DNA of 64,000 nt from Asterias amurensis (taxonomy: Eukaryota > Echinodermata > Asteroidea > Forcipulatida > Asteriidae), in the NCBI RefSeq assembly GCF_032118995.1, contig NC_092651.1, forward strand, positions 19,638,349 through 19,702,348, in the 5' to 3' direction. Positions 46,603 to 59,300 of this stretch are shown one piece after another. The translations under genes were made by a program, and so were the position numbers. Positions within the stretch are counted from its first letter, which is position 1. Each line of letters begins with the position of its first letter. The notes under the pieces were generated by a model. That model did not search any database, was not told the DNA's origin, and worked only from the letters and a program-made list of their open reading frames with translations.

Positions 46603-49600
46603 ATGGCACCGTGGAAAGGCTTTGGTTCAGTAGCAGGGTACAGCCCTCAAAATACAGAACTGAAAGAAGCGTGTTTCAACCATTTCGACGGGGACAGGTA
46701 AAGTATTAATTATTGCGTTTGACAACACTCGGTTGCAAACCCATGATTATTATATAGCGGGGTACCATTAATATTGACAGAGGGGCAAACAACTTCCTCG
46801 CAAGTCCAAAAACATCTCTGTTTTATAGAAACAAGGTTGAGGAAGTTCAAATGAAGGGTGTGATATCACGAACATCCATTTTGTAGAGTCAAACACATTT
46901 TTTCTAAAAAAAAGGCGTTTACATCTTGTGTCATGAAATAATTATTATTAAAAAAATACACAATTGCAATGAATGTTTATGGGAATCATTACATTTTATA
47001 TACCGTTACAATATTTGTTTCCAGCCATACTCACTATATATATAACGTAAAAACCGGCTTTTTTCATTGCCAAAAGCGCCAAGCCCTTTGCAATTTCCCC
47101 CACAACAAGATGAAACTTTTTTGAGTTTGCAGCTTTTAAACAACCAACTGCTGTTCATCTTGATTGCAACAAACAACACACACTAAGGCCCACCTATGTG
47201 TGCATTGCGGGCTTTTGTCAATGTTACGTACACTCAAAGTCCAAAGGACAATATCATTGTAATATTATTGATATTTTAAAAATGAACCACCACTTGAGTT
47301 TGCTATCTCCTCTTGCCGTGCCTTGGTATGGTCGGCATTGCATTATCTTCGAACCTTTATCACGGTGTGGGTGGCCATCTTGAATTTACTCCATTCCAAC
47401 TCATTGTAACCAAACTGAGGCTGGACGAAATAAAAGTCTGGTGCCATGTTTGCGCAATGAATGTTAGCATTCATTACTGTTATGGAAACAGGGAACATGA
47501 TCAAGATGGTGACAGCGTGATAAAGGTCTATAATTAATGCTGACTCTCTGGTCAAGTCTCGCGTGTCTTCGCGCGATTTTTTTTCCTTCACAGACTTGAG
47601 CCTTCCAGGCACACAACGTACTCATAGTTGTCCCTGTCTGAGATCGTATGCAATCAAAAGGGCTCAGGACAAAAACATGGAATTACTGTTTATAATATTG
47701 TTGGCAGAATGACAATGTTAAAATGCTTTGCCATCCCAATGCAGAGTTTACCCTTCCCATAATGACCTAATAAAGTGACCGGATATCAAACTTTCAAAAC
47801 AAAAAAATCAAACTTTCTCTCAAGATACGCAAGTGAAAACATCTCCGCCTCTATGATTTTTTTAACTCAAAATTCCTTGGATTATAATTTTCTTCCATTT
47901 ATTAAAATTCAATCCAGGGATGGCTCCCTCAACGAGGATGAATTTCACAGCCTCTGTTGCGATCTCTTCACGATCGATGGGACTGGTCACGTGGTGTCTA
48001 AGTCGGAATCATTGGCTATGATGAAAGTTTTGGGCGGGAAAGAGGTAAGTTTTGTTTGTGTTGGTCTTAAAAGGCTTTTATAATAAATTGAACGAAATAG
48101 TATGAGTAAAAGTAGGTATTGACATTTCAGCACAAATAAAAAGACTCGCTACATCCCAATTATTATTACTGGCGTTAATCTTGCATTTTGTCCTTTTAAA
48201 GCATATTATTATTAATTTGTACTTCAGTTTAATGGGCATATCACCCGGGAAGGATTCGACCATTGCTGGAGGTTCTGGTTTAATCAGGTACATTGTATTG
48301 TCATTACAAATAGTGTTTGTTACTTTAAAATACGAAGAAACTATAAATAAATAGACGTACATATGCGGGTACAACCATGTGTCAAACTCTTTTGTGTGAA
48401 TGTCGGCTCTGAGAAGAGCCGGTTTGGTCTTGACGTTTCGAGCAGTATACTCTGCTCGTCTTCAGGAGAAATTCGTATTCACTTCAAAATATTTCTCAGC
48501 ATTTTTGTTTAAAGTGTCAAAGAACTATGCAACACAATTGGTGTGAGCTTGTGGAACCAATAAGAGCTGTTAAAGACAGTGGACACTATTGGTAATTGTC
48601 AAAGACTATTCTTCACAGTTGGTGTATCTCAACATATGCATAAACAAACCTGTGGAAATTTGAGCTCAATCGGTCGTCGAATTTGCGAGATAATAATGAA
48701 AGAAAAAACAGCCTTGTCACACGAAGTTGTGTGCTTTCTGATGCTTGATTTCGAGACCTCAAATTCTAAACTTGAGGTCTCGAAATCAAATTCGTGGAAA
48801 ATTACTTCTTTCTTGAAAACTACGTCACTTCAGAGGGAGCTGTTTCTCACAATGTTTTATACCATCTATCTCTCACCATTACTTGTATTTAAGAAAGATT
48901 TTATGATGATAAATATTTTGAGTAATTACAAATAGTATCCACTGCCTTTAACAAACAGAAGAGGTGCAATGAATGCAGGTGTTTACACATTTCAATGTGT
49001 ATGAGAGCCTTCGAGGAATTCCCGACGGAAAATGACGGTCAATCCAGCCGATTCTTCATAATACAATTTTGTACAGAAGATTATCATTGTGGGATTGTAT
49101 TTTCCTTTCAGATTTTGACCCCGAAGGCCGCATTGATTGTTGTAGACGTCCAAAATGACTTCATTGATGGTACACTTGCACTTCGGAACTGCCCAGCCAG
49201 TCAAGAGGGAGCCGACGTTGTACCGGTCATTAACCAGTTAATAAACTATTATAACCCCAGTTAGAATTGACCTTCTGGTTTCCATGAGTTGTCTGATCTC
49301 TATACTAGAGATCAATGAGATGTACTGATCATTAACCAGTTAAACTATAACAACCCTAGTTAGAATTGACCTTTGATCTGGACGTCTCCATACGCCTCTC
49401 TTAATACTTATGCATGACGTCATAATTCGTACCCAAAATGAGGCTATGGGCGCACGTCCCCCGTCACTTGCAGTGGCTGCGCCCATCGCCTCGTTTTGAG
49501 TTAGCATTGTGACCTACCTCATACATGTACATAAATATTACGAGTGGCGTATAGAGTTGTCTGAATAGATATCAATGAGTTATACCGATCATTAACCAGT

Positions 49601-51843
49601 TAATAAACTATTATAACCCCGGTTAGAGTTGACCTTTGATCTGGTTTACATAGAGTTCAGGTCAACTTTGGGTACTGCGTGACTCGTCTGAGGATCAAAA
49701 TGACACGAATTTTTAGCTTTAAGAAGACTGAACCCGATTAGGATCTTGGGTATTTTTAGCAAGAAAAATGGACCATACTGACTGGGAATGGGTCTCGCAC
49801 ATTGAACCCTGATTTTGTTCAATGGAGATTTCGAGTATGTTTGCAGCTTAGCTAAAACTGAACTGACGAGGTATTTACATAAACAATATTGTTAGGCAAA
49901 ACTACCAAAAAACTGTGGAGAGACATCGTTATACAGTCATGACATAATGGCCAGAGAGGCAACAATGGGATACTTTGGAACGCTAGGTGGCAGCAGACTT
50001 ACCAGGTAAATTTCCCTTTAGTTCTAATAAGCATACGCACATTGCAGAACACAATGGATTTCTGGTAGGTTACCCGTACCTTTAGTTCCCCCTTTTGGAT
50101 ACCTTGTATTTAATAATAATCTCAGTGTTATTATTTTAATAACATAGGCTGCTGGATTTTGTTCAGTTTGACGTGGTGGTATACACGAAAGATCTCCACC
50201 CTCCAAATCACATGTCCTTCTATGATAATCTGCATCTCAGGAGACTCCACCCATCCAGCAAGGTATGACCAATAGCAATGACGGCTGAAATGACGTAATG
50301 ATAATATTATGCACATACCTGAATTTATAACGAGGAAAATGATTTGAAACTTTGCGTGGTTTGAGTATAATCAGTTGGGGTTTGCGGTAGAAGCTGCCAT
50401 GGTGCTTCTGAAAACCTCACCTGTTAATTATTGTTCATTTGCATGATGGACTTGCGGTCCTTCGTTATGGACGTACCAACACGGATTGATGAATACCATC
50501 GTCCTCCTGGAAGCGGACAGGCCGCACCGACAAGACAATGTCGGCACCATGCAAGTTGGGTGTGCATGTGCTTATCACAACATTTTAGATGGGTAATTTT
50601 TCCAACATCAGTTTTCTTTTAATTTATTGTGTGTATTTATTTATTTTGTAATATTGCGTCTGCCCGTATTTATTCAAAACTGTCTCTTCAATTCGAAGGT
50701 AAAAGCTGAAGACGCCCGCATGTTGGACACCGTCGTGTTTGACAGAATGCCGTTAGTCGATCAGACTTTGTGGCCCGTGCATTGCATAGAGGGCACTTAC
50801 GGAGCGGAGTTTCATCCAGATCTAAAAGTAAGGAGTTTATTTCTTGTAAAAAGAATACAAAAAAAAAATAAATAAGTAAAAATTAGCAAAAAAAAAAAAT
50901 ATACATATGTACAAGAATACAATCGGTTGCCATAACACTAAAAGATCATCTTTCAACGTTGTCGTTTAGCGCCATAGCCATTACCGAAATCTCCTGACGA
51001 TCGGGAGCGGGATAGTTTGCAAGGTATTTTCATTTTTTTTTCAAAAACTGTCATTTCAGATTGTCGACAACCACATCATAGCTCCAAAGGGAACGGACCC
51101 CGAGATTGAAAGCTACTCTGTCCTTATGGATAACACAAAACAAGTCAATAAGGAACTGGTTGCCGAATTAAGGCAGAGAGCGATCACTGACGTTTACGTC
51201 TGTGGTCTAGCTTACGATCTCTGCGCAGGCAGCACGGCGATGGATGCCCAAAGTCTCGGGTACCGGACTATGGTAGTCGAGGACGCCACGCGTTGCGTGT
51301 GCCATGAGAAGACAAGAGCTATGGAACAGGGATTGCTCAATGCTGGGTGTTTGGTTGGCAAAGCGTCAGAGGTTAGTGTAGAAAAACTGAACGTTTCCAA
51401 ATTGGCGGCTAAAGCCGTGTTTTCATTGCACTTAAAAAGGTTAACTTACCGCCGCAGGCCCGAGGAAAGTTACAAGACCCAAAAGTCCAATGCGAACGCG
51501 GCTTAAGGCTACAAAGGCTGGATTGCGCAAAAGTAACGATATTTATTTATTTCTCGTAATTTCCGTTCTGTTAGAGTTGCAACATTTTCAAATCGGCACT
51601 ATAGTTGATAAAAAGACGGTATGTAAGAAGAGCGTCCTTGCAGAGATGTCGACAGGGAGTGCTCGTTTCTGCATCTCCATTGTTCCGTCATTATTTTGTG
51701 TATTTATTAATTTGATGAAACTGACATTTTAATGTCCTCTCCCACAGGTTCCAGCTATGGTATCAATGCAGACAAGACCTCCTCGATGGGGGCTAGTGGC
51801 GGCACTTAACGTAGCGGCCAAGCTCGGTACTGGTCCTCTTTAA
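46603..51843 (+). CDS. Naam: Nicotinamidase B with N-terminal EF-hand, 8 exons, 352 aa
   Basis: Tandem paralogue of nicotinamidase A. Exons: 46603–46697, 47918–48044, 48228–48287, 49112–49236, 50148–50262, 50699–50827, 51060–51371, 51748–51843. Exons 2, 4, 5, 6 and 7 have exactly the lengths of those in copy A (127, 125, 115, 129, 312). The EF-hand loop is DGDRDGSLNEDE. Catalytic Asp (VVDVQNDFIDG), metal-site residues (KDLHPPNH), Lys (IAPKGTDPE) and Cys (CGLAYDLCAG) are all kept, so it should be active. The exon 4 donor (CA|GTTAAT) is weak and the sequence around it is repeated in intron 4. The tail after PRWGLVAA is short. Probably a cytosolic NAD-salvage enzyme with its own expression pattern. 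Confidence 0.93.
48570..48951. mobile_element. K1 MITE in nicotinamidase B intron 3
   Basis: Complete, with TTAA at 48570–48573 and 48948–48951. Its right end is 160 bases before exon 4. Confidence 0.88.
49225..49650 (+). repeat. Three tandem copies of the exon 4 donor region of nicotinamidase B
   Basis: A unit of about 100 bases that starts at the last codons and donor of exon 4 (TCATTAACCAGTTAATAAAC) recurs at about 49328 and 49588. A MITE (49389–49554) sits inside the second unit. Each unit repeats an ATTAACCA|GTTAA donor-like site. Confidence 0.85.
49389..49554. mobile_element. MITE with TATACGCCTCTCTTAATA ends (copy 2)
   Basis: Partner of 16571–16731: both carry CCCAAAATGAGGCTATGGGC-type and GCCTCGTTTTGAGTTAGCAT cores. 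The right arm is more diverged here. Confidence 0.75.
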
Positions 51844-51849
51844 CTAATA

Positions 51850-52740
51850 TAAACCATCGTGAATAAGAAACGCCACAGGACCACGAGGAACATCGACTAT
51901 CCATAAAACTCGTATTTGCAAATCGAGGGTGCCCCCCCCCCCTCCCCGAGCCTGTAAGCCGGAGTACCATGGAATTCTGTCCGCCGGAGATTCGGTTCTC
52001 CGATGGGTTAACATGGGCTTAGGATATGAGGAGGATTCAAAAGAGAGCGCTATCAGAAGAAGTTTGTACACAGTTTCCCCATATTGGGTGGGGGGGGGGG
52101 GGAGGGGAATCTCCGGGGGAATCTCCGTGGGATCTCCTGCCACACAGGAGTCTGTGGCCGACCGGGACCCGAGCTGAATCGATATTAAAAGGGCTTTAAT
52201 AATAATGAATGTTCTCCACAAAGCCTTTTTAGTTTAAACATCAGTATGTCCACATATTATGTTCATAACGTCTACAGTTTCCAGGCTCCTATTGTAAAAT
52301 AAAATGATTTTGAAATTATATCCGAAACAATGATTGAAAAGTGGTACACTATAAAACGTTTGGATAATTACCCTTTTTACCTATCTAACTGCTAATATAG
52401 AAAAGAACAACAATTTTAAAGAAGAAAGTGTGGCACGCGCCACCATGTGTATGTATAGTCATGGTGGGAGATCCGTCCTATTAGTTTGCATTAAAACGAT
52501 ATGGAGATTAAAAACTAAATCGTTTTTATGCAGTCATTTAAAAATTATATTTAAAGCATTTTGAGAAACATTTTACATCGAAGTATTTTGCTTTTAGTTC
52601 CGGTTCAAAAGGAGTTAGGCCACCTACTCAAAAGTACTATAATGGCTATTTATAGAACTGCAGCTTTTGATTATATATCCACATTGAGAAACATTTCCCT
52701 TCCAAGGAGTATGGATTGTAGAGAGAAATTCAAGATCATC
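51850..52740. other. Downstream of nicotinamidase B, no gene seen
   Basis: It holds C- and G-homopolymer runs (51929–51942, 52090–52102) around a segment (about 51970–52070) that resembles intron 1 of both P450 units (AACATGGG … GAGGGCGCTATCAGAAGA). A late AATAAA is at 52298–52303. Confidence 0.4.
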
Positions 52741-53323
52741 TTAAAGTCACCTGGAAGTGGTATTTTTTCAAAATAAAGCTTTTGTCAATAATATATGTGT
52801 TTTGATGAGTGGAATGTGAATAAACAAATAACTAAGGTTTTAAAAAATCAGTTATTATGTTATTTACTAATTTAAGAGTATACCCCGACCCGAGAGGGCG
52901 CTGTTCGTGACGTCAATCGAGGCAGACTTTGCCTGTAATGCGTAGAGTAAACACAATTGCAAAGTACATGTACGGACCAAGTCGTGAGTTTGTACGTTTA
53001 AAAAAAAATTGTTTTTTGTTTTTTTCCGGCAATGCTGACCAGGTGTATTGCTGCTGAATGCAGAAAAACACTTTTTGAAATGTACCAACTCACGACTTGG
53101 ACATACATGTACTTTGCACGTGTATTTACTATACGCATTGCAGGCAAAGTCTGCCTCGATTGACGTCACAAAAGGGGTAGGCGGAGTCAGCCCCAAAACA
53201 ACTTTATATATTTTTTAAACATATAAATCGTGACAAACAATTACTAAAAAAATTGTTTTATTGTTCGTAAGCATATACTCTTATGTTTGAAAGAAAAAGA
53301 ATTCTATTTCCAGGTGACTTTAA
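52741..53323 (-). mobile_element. Shortened K5 element with a THAP start relic
   Basis: TTAA at 52741–52744 and 53320–53323, with ends AGTCACCTGGAAGTGGTA and, inverted, AGTCACCTGGAAATAGAA. The outer sequences match both ends of the THAP element at 12383–13603 in opposite orientation. The middle keeps only the first codons of the THAP ORF (AATGCTGACCAGGTGTATTG). An inner inverted repeat (52918–53010 with 53085–53175) lets it fold. It is a non-autonomous derivative of K5. Confidence 0.8.
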
Positions 53324-53710
53324 AGGAACACGTTGCCTTGGATCGGTCGAGTTAGTCTTTGAAAAGCGTTTGTAACCGTTTGTTATAAAATGCATATGAT
53401 TAGAAAGATGTTTTAAAAGTAGTAAGAATACAATGATCCACACACATTTGCCTCGAATTGCGTGGTGTTCCTTTTACTTTGCGAACTAACGCGGTCGGCC
53501 ATTTATGGGAGTAAAAAGTTTGACTCCCAAATGGCCGAGCGTGTTTGTCGACGAGGTAAAAGGAAAACCACGCAATTTCGAGTGATACTTGTGTGGATCA
53601 TTATATTCTACTTTTAAAATATCTTTCCAATCATATGCATTTTACAACAAACGGTTACAAACGCTTTTCAAAGACCAACTCGACCGATCCAAAGCAACGT
53701 GTTCCTTTAA
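53320..53710. mobile_element. K3 MITE, long form, abutting K5
   Basis: TTAA at 53320–53323 (shared with the K5 derivative) and 53707–53710; ends AGGAACACGTTGCCTTGGAT. Compared with 9049–9274 it has an extra palindromic core (CGCGGTCGGCCATTTATGGG / CCCAAATGGCCGAGCG). Confidence 0.85.
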
Positions 53711-53816
53711 TCTGAGAATTCCATTTCTCAGGTTGTCCAAGATACTGAGTAGACAGCGGCGGAGACATTTGGCGATATCTCAAAACGAAAAAAATCAAGA
53801 TTTTGTTTTTTTGTAT

Positions 53817-53958
53817 TGTAAATGTCTACAGTTTTAGGTGTATATTCCTACAAAGATTGAAACAATAAAGGTAAAAAAAAATGAATATTGTAAATGTCTA
53901 CAGTTTTAGGTGTATATTCCTACAAAGATTGAAACAATAAAGGTAAAAAAAAAATGAA
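53817..53958. repeat. 71-base tandem duplication
   Basis: TGTAAATGTCTACAGTTTTA begins a 71-base unit present twice, ending GGTAAAAAAAAATGAATA. Confidence 0.85.
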
Positions 53959-54124
53959 TATGCCTACTTTGCCTTTCTGTGGCCGATTTCCGGCCAGAGA
54001 ATGTTTGTTTCAATTTCGGGCAGGAGTCAACGAAACCAAAAACGCAGCCTATAATTTTTTTATATAAAAACAACGTTGTCACGAACTCTGCACAAAACCT
54101 ACTGGACATATGCAGATGCTTGAA

Positions 54125-54200
54125 TAATAATAATAATAATTTATTCATTTATATTGCGCCCATCCATAAAATGTACGCAAGCGCATAACAAGGCTAACTG
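54125..54200. mobile_element. SINE/LINE tail with (AAT)n
   Basis: AATAATAATAATTTATTCAT followed by ATATTGCGCCCATCC, the tail type seen at 25795, 35263 and 40440. Confidence 0.5.
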
Positions 54201-54397
54201 AATGATTTTAGAGCGCCTTAACAAATGCTGTGTAATTATTATTAATTATTTTAGAGCATTTTGGGAGTCAGACAGTGAATCTTTTTTTACTAAAACCCCA
54301 AAATAACAAATTTCTACTTGAATTTGTTTTCGAGCAAGGGAGTCTTGTAGTGGTAGAAACAGAAAAAGTAATGGCGGCCTGAACGTACACACCTTTG

Positions 54398-55164
54398 TAT
54401 GGTGGCCCTGAAGGGACATCGCATATCGCAAACGTGTGCGCATACGTATGCAATGTCGTGAAACAATTCGCAAATATGTGCCCACACGAATGCAATGTCG
54501 TGAAACAATTCGCGAATATGTGCGCACACGTATGCAATGTCGTGAAACAATTCGCAAATATGTGCGCACACGTATGCAATGTCGTGAAACAATTCGCGAA
54601 TATGTGCGCACACGTATGCAATGTCGTGAAACAATTCGCGAATATGTGCGCACACGTCTGCGAATATTGATTGCGATGTCGTGAATTTTATTGCATACCA
54701 TGTTGCATACCTTTGAATAAAATGTCTAATGATCTGGGGGGTTGTGCCAAGTTCCTGGGTATACACATGCTTTACAGAGGGAGTCTGCTGTAGCGCCACA
54801 GTACTCCCTAGATCGGTAACAAATTATCCACAACTATGACATCATCCTAATGGTATGCAACATGGTATGCAATAAAATTCACGACATTGCAAAACAAATC
54901 GCACTCGTGTGCGCACATATTCACGATTTGGTTCACGACATTGCATACGTGTGCGCACATATTCGCGATTTGTTTCACGTCATTGCATACGTGTGCGCAC
55001 ATATTCGCGAATTGTTTCACGACATTGCATACGTGTGCGCACATATTCGCGAATTGTTTCACGATATTGTATACGTGTGCGCATATATTCGCGATTTGTT
55101 TCACGACATTGCATACGTGTGCGCACACGTTTGCGTTATGCAATGTCCCTTCGGGGCCACCATA
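54398..55164. mobile_element. Foldback element with 42-base tandem repeats in both arms
   Basis: Ends TATGGTGGCCCTGAAGGGAC and the inverted GTCCCTTCGGGGCCACCATA are flanked by a perfect 6-base repeat CCTTTG (54392–54397 and 55165–55170). Each arm is an array of about five or six 42-base units (CATGCAATGTCGTGAAACAA-type, with TTCGCGAATATGTGCGCACA) in opposite orientation around a 120-base centre. Since 42 is divisible by three, several frames stay open for 90–160 codons as 14-residue repeats. No transposase is present. The build is like Drosophila FB/Galileo elements. Confidence 0.88.
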
Positions 55165-55170
55165 CCTTTG

Positions 55171-56355
55171 GGATCGAGTTTTCACTTCCAGGGGATCGAG
55201 CACGGCCTTATGGGTGAAGCAAGTAGTGGTGCGTCAAGGGCGCACACCACTGGGAACAAGGCTGATCTGCGCTGCATGCGTGTGCTCTTGAAGGTGTGTT
55301 CGTGTACATGGTACTCGTGATGCATGCTCCCTACAGTACACACTATGCATGCACCACACTACACACACGTCACTAGCACACTGCGAAGAGTGTGTGCGTT
55401 GGTTGATAACATTTTTAAGGCGTGTTATAATTGTTGTTTTGTAAACATTGTTAAGCGGACCAAAAGAGCAGCCAGACGTAACATCTGTCACTATACTGTC
55501 TGACCATGAGGTAGATGGTCGGCAGTGAATGGGCTGCTCTGATGAGGGAGTGGTGAAGTAAGCAGTAAGTAAGAAACGACGTTCACGATTTTCATATTTC
55601 AACTTTCATACATAACATGTTCTCTGTCCTTAATCTATCACTATCAGGATAACTTTCCGTATGGCGCCACCACTTTTTCACTCATTTTTACCAAAAGGGA
55701 TATCTCACTGAGGTAAATTAGATACTATATTATTTCATATCGAATGAAAAAGTGGTGGCGTCATACGGAAACTTTTCCGCTTAACACAAAGCGTAGAACA
55801 GTGTATACTGAGCATTGATGCTTGTGCCAAGACTCCATGTGTTGGAAGCGAATTTTTTTCCCCAGGACAGATAAGGCCACTTTTTTACCATAAAATTGGC
55901 ACATGCTATTGTGGCCTCATTGTAACACCCCTTTCACAGAATGGTTTAGCCCAACAACAAAATTAAGCGTTTGCAAAGCGATGCGACAAGTTCAAAATAT
56001 AAATCTGGGAATTCGCTCCGGGATCTGGTAAGTTTTTGTCCTTTTTCTTTGCCGTAAGCACAGAATTCCCTGCTTCCGTAAGCGCCGATTCTGTGCTTAC
56101 GGTAAGCAGAGCCATGAAATTGGGCCCTGATGGGTTGGAGACCTAAAGTTAATTTGGGTTAGTTCATGAAATACTTGTAAATTGTGAAATTCCACTCCAG
56201 CAACAAACTGCACACAACAACAGCATTCACGTTAAAATTTGTCATTGTTTTTGTCCAGATCTGGCGCTGTTGGAGTTTCATGTGTGTTATTCAAAATATT
56301 TTTCTGTATTCACCCTTGGTTCCTCAAGTATTGGCGGGTCAACTTTTTCAGCAAA
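55171..56355. other. Region before receptor B exon 1
   Basis: It holds a palindromic MITE (55647–55781) and, near 56000–56127, an end of the GGGCCCAATTTCATA element. The remainder shows no exon. The promoter and 5′ leader of receptor B should be here. Confidence 0.4.
55647..55781. mobile_element. Palindromic MITE, ACTTTCCGTATGGCGCCACC arms
   Basis: ACTTTCCGTATGGCGCCACC at left pairs with GGTGGCGTCATACGGAAACT at right over about 50 bases per arm. Confidence 0.7.
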
Positions 56356-59300
56356 ATGAACTTTTCACACGATGCATGCTGGAAGGTAAGTTACTTTCAC
56401 TTTCATGTTTTCATTGAATACAGACATGACAGAAAGGAAGTTTGTTTTGCACTTGACACCAGGAACACTGTACTACATGTACACTGTTGTACTTCCTATG
56501 ACCCATTCATTTTCCCCATTTCAATTGTTTTCTTCCTCCAAAACTTTCATCAGAAAGTTGTTTACCTTTAAAAATCTGTTCCCATGTAAAACAGGCAATA
56601 CATTGTGACGCGTGACCTGTCCTTGCTCAAAACTATGATATTGGTGTGATGTGATATTGTCTTAAAGACATTGAACACCTTTAGTCATTTTCAAAGATCA
56701 GTCTTCTCACTTGGTTGCATCTCAACATACAAAAGTTTGAACTCAAATGGTCGTCAAGTTGCGAAATAATTGGAAGAAAAGACACCCTTGTCACTTGAAG
56801 TTGTGAGCTTTGAGATGCTTGATGTCGGGACCTCAAAATCCAATTCTGAGGTCTCAAAATCAAATTAGAATATTTTAGTGGAAAATTACTTCTTTCTCGA
56901 AAACTTATTATTTCAGAGGGAGCCGTTTCTCACAATGTTTATCAATAGCTCTCCATTGCTTGTTACCAAGTAAGTTTTATGCTAACAATTGTTTTGAGTA
57001 ATTACCAATAGTGTCCAGTGCCTTTAGAGTATCTGCCTGTAAGAATGTACATATGTACCAAATTTCGGGGTGGGAGGGGGGGGGGGTTGATAATAGGATT
57101 TCAGATCTTCTTCTGAAAAACTAGAGTGAAACATCATCAAACTATTTTGTGTGTTGAAGTGTTCAGTCTCAGAAAAACCAGAAGGATAAAAAGGTACAAA
57201 CAGGCCTTAGTCATAATTGTTTTTTAAAATTTGCCTTGTTGACCCAATTCACCTGACGTCATCATCAGAAAAATCTTGAATACGCCATACTGGTGGGCAA
57301 TTTCACTGTGCGTTCTTATGTATAACTCTATGCTGTGCGTTATTCAGTGAAGTGCGCATTTTAGGCGACGCGGCGTTTACACATACATGTAAACCTAAAT
57401 GCCCACCAACATGGTGAGCATGGCTCAGTCGACGCGTGTGCAAGGGGTCAATTGACAATGTTGCAGTGAGTTACAATGTAGCTACACTATTTTTTATTTC
57501 GATCAGTTGCGTACATCTCTCTTATAAAGAGAAGATGGGTGTATCACAGACTTTCCCAGATGTCCGATATATTTACACCCAGTGTGTCCTTACATGTACC
57601 TCGATCAAGAACCTTTAGTTGTTGGCATGAATTACAGTTTTAAATGGTGAAACTGAACTAGTGACATTTGAAGGCTACTTTTGCATCTGTTTGTTGAGCA
57701 TTGGCTATAAACTCTGTTTTGAGTTGGGTAGAAGTGCCTGGTTTTTGCACTTAGTGTATGTATTTTTTAATGAGAAACACGTTTAGGAAAATTGACGAAT
57801 TTGTGAATGAGGCCAAAGGTGGAGCTGCTCTCCTCACTACAAAAGTCCACTACATACATGTAACATGAATTGTACCTGGAAACATGGAAAACCACTAAGA
57901 TAGTTTTTAAACTTGTTTACCAATTTGTTTGCATAATACATCAATGGGCTTTGTTTTTGCTGTTAAAAATACATTCATTCAAGTGCTTTTTAAACCAGGA
58001 TGTGAGAATGTAATAGTTGTCTTTGTTTTAAGTCCACTTCCTGTGTGTTATCATATCATGTTATAAGCCTGTGCTCTCCCTTTGTTTTACTGCTGTGCTA
58101 TATTGGGGCTTACCCTTACAATGCCTTAGCACTAGCTTGGCGTACATTGTCAGATTGTCTAGTAAAAACTGCTGTGTGTTAGTAAAGGACACTACCGGGT
58201 GTCTCAAAAAAAATTATACACTTTTGAAATGGCTGCCGAATAAAAAATAAACGATTCTGGGGAAGAAGGTTTTTGTTTATGGATAGCTTATGGTCTCAAC
58301 TTTCACATGACACCATAAAGTCTGAAAATAATTCATGATTGTGTGAGCAATGCTCACTTTTGTGAAGGGTTGAAAATAAGGCTGCGCAGGAATTAGCCTT
58401 CCCTTTGTGAGAGGTAAGTCCTTTGTAGCTTACACAATTCAATCCAAGATTTCGGCTACTTCAGGTCAATGGGTAACCTGAAGAATAAGTAGCCAACATC
58501 TTTGACATTCCTGTTTTCAAAAAAACGTATTATTGAACAATCTTTGTACATAATCCCCATCTGATTATTAAGAAAAACCAATGAAATGTTCAACTCATCT
58601 TACAATAACTGAAATGCGGGATGAAGGTTTTTATTCAAAGTCACAGATGTTAAATAACAAACACAGTTTGTAACATGGAAATTGCTACATGTACCATCAC
58701 CCCATCGCGACTCACATGAAGACACCACTGAGTCTACCAGGGAATGTTACAATGCTACAAGAACAAAAATGCATTTCCTGTTCACTTATGAATGTATAAA
58801 AAAAATGTTTTAATAAACCATAAACTTCACTCAGCAAACCAAAACTGATCGATTTGAGCATTAATTTATTACATCACCCTCAATTTTGTAAGCTCTCAAG
58901 TTGGAAGGCTAACTCCTGCGCAGCCTTATTTTAAACACTTCACAAAAGTGAGCAGTGCTCACCCAGCCATGAATTATTTTCAGACTTTATGGTGTCATGT
59001 GAAAGTTGAGACCATAAGCTATCCATAAACAAAAACCTTTTTCCCCAGAATCGCTTATTTCTTATTCGGCAGCCATTTCAAAAGTGTATAGGTTTTTTTG
59101 AGACACCTGGTACATGTACTCAACTTGACCTGTGGGCTAATAAAAACTGTCCAACCTACATGTAATGCTCATACTTCTCCATTTTCAGATGTGAATAATA
59201 AACTTTAAAAATGATTGCGTATCAGCCGAAATGTGTATCGGCTTGCAAGTTGTGCACACTGGCCCGATACACGAGCCTGTGCATGGGGAAAACTCTGATC

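Noticed and set aside
54246-55320. Several 90–160-codon ORFs with 14-residue repeats, or a CRISPR-like array
   Set aside because: The 42-base units are contiguous without unique spacers and form the arms of a foldback element. They are open in many frames only because 42 is divisible by three.
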